Origin: Streptosporangium amethystogenes
GTDB taxonomy: Bacteria > Actinomycetota > Actinomycetes > Streptosporangiales > Streptosporangiaceae
DNA length: 56,839 bases
Reading direction: 5' to 3'
Assembly (NCBI RefSeq): GCF_000721075.1
Contig: NZ_JOEQ01000056.1
Span: 1 to 56,839, forward strand
The notes under the pieces are model-generated. The model saw only the letters and a list, made by a program, of their open reading frames with translations. It made no database searches and had not been told where the DNA came from. The translations under genes were made by a program, and so were the position numbers. Of this stretch, positions 56,700 to 56,839 are shown one piece after another (position 1 is the stretch's first letter; every line of letters starts with the position of its first letter).

Positions 56700-56839
56700 G
56701 CGGGTACCACCGGTCGGGTCGCCCCGGGCGTCTCAGCCCTGGGCTCCCACAGAACCGTGCGTAACAATCTCTCGTTACACGGCTCTTGTCGTTCCTGGTC
56801 ACCAGACTGCTGGAACCGTGTTCACCCAGATCCAGTGCG
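56700..56839 (-). ncRNA. group II intron 3' end with domain V (runs off the window)
   Basis: On the minus strand 56785-56752 is a canonical 34-nt domain V: GAGCCGTG pairs with CACGGTTC (one G-U), a two-base CG bulge follows, and the upper stem TAACGA/TTGTTA is closed by a GAGA tetraloop of GNRA type. Domain VI-like sequence (GGGAGCCCAGGGCTGAGAC) follows toward the 3' splice site near 56710. The intron body and any reverse-transcriptase gene lie beyond the window. It is inserted in or next to the IS481 gene on the opposite strand, as expected for a mobile group II intron. Confidence 0.8.

Overview
The window is high-GC actinomycete DNA. Lipobox lipoproteins, GTG/TTG starts, AAGGAG-type ribosome sites and the mobile-element families present suggest a member of the Streptosporangiales or Streptomycetales; this placement is inferred from gene style, not from a marker gene. 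It reads as an accessory region. Short blocks of intact genes alternate with decayed insertion sequences and Tn3-family transposons. No rRNA, tRNA or CRISPR array was seen.

Layout. 1-2480: N-terminus of an IS256 transposase at the edge, a Tn3 transposase remnant, a beta-propeller lipoprotein and a dead tyrosine recombinase. 2437-11184: an amino-acid-type locus with Asp/Glu racemase, two-HTH Lrp/AsnC regulator, amidase, LysR regulator, then amidohydrolase, binding protein, permease and ATPase in one coupled operon. 11287-20535: decayed response regulator, IS630 and Tn3 pieces, with an acetyltransferase, a membrane-anchored lipase-like hydrolase and a YVTN propeller between them. 20528-24113: a metal-oxyanion module in which an ArsR-arsenate-reductase fusion and a glyoxalase-fold protein are divergent from chromate transporter chrA and a HIT protein, across a 9-4-9 operator. 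24158-30691: relics, a frameshifted SDR, a PLP decarboxylase and a serine resolvase with its res site. 30765-34489: ABC exporter divergent from a two-component system. 34941-36965: Tn3 transposase wreck. 36973-41361: copper module (secreted His-rich protein, SHOCT protein, a micro-ORF and a CopA ATPase with a cupredoxin domain). 41518-47572: broken resolvase with res site, an 82-bp perfect inverted repeat flanking a beta-lactamase-fold gene, and an IS21 relic. 48202-51871: two truncated HTH genes joined head to head, a tyrosine recombinase missing its start, and two small genes separated by three related repeats. 52060-56297: a small basic/acidic protein, an IS481 remnant and a tnpA-less Tn3-type element with a 5-bp target duplication that carries a beta-helix membrane protein, then a YxiG-like gene. 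The right edge holds an IS481 N-terminus and the 3' end of a group II intron.

How it works together. Three intact modules can be read functionally: uptake and hydrolysis of an amino-acid derivative, chromate/arsenate-type resistance, and copper export. The rest records repeated transposition and resolution: six 39-bp Tn3-type ends, several res-like sites, and at least seven partial Tn3 transposases that appear to come from different elements. The most unusual observation is the recombinase-adjacent repeat array at 50.08-51.87 kb, which resembles a small cassette array. The clearest structural result is the TAGCA-flanked element at 53337-55779.
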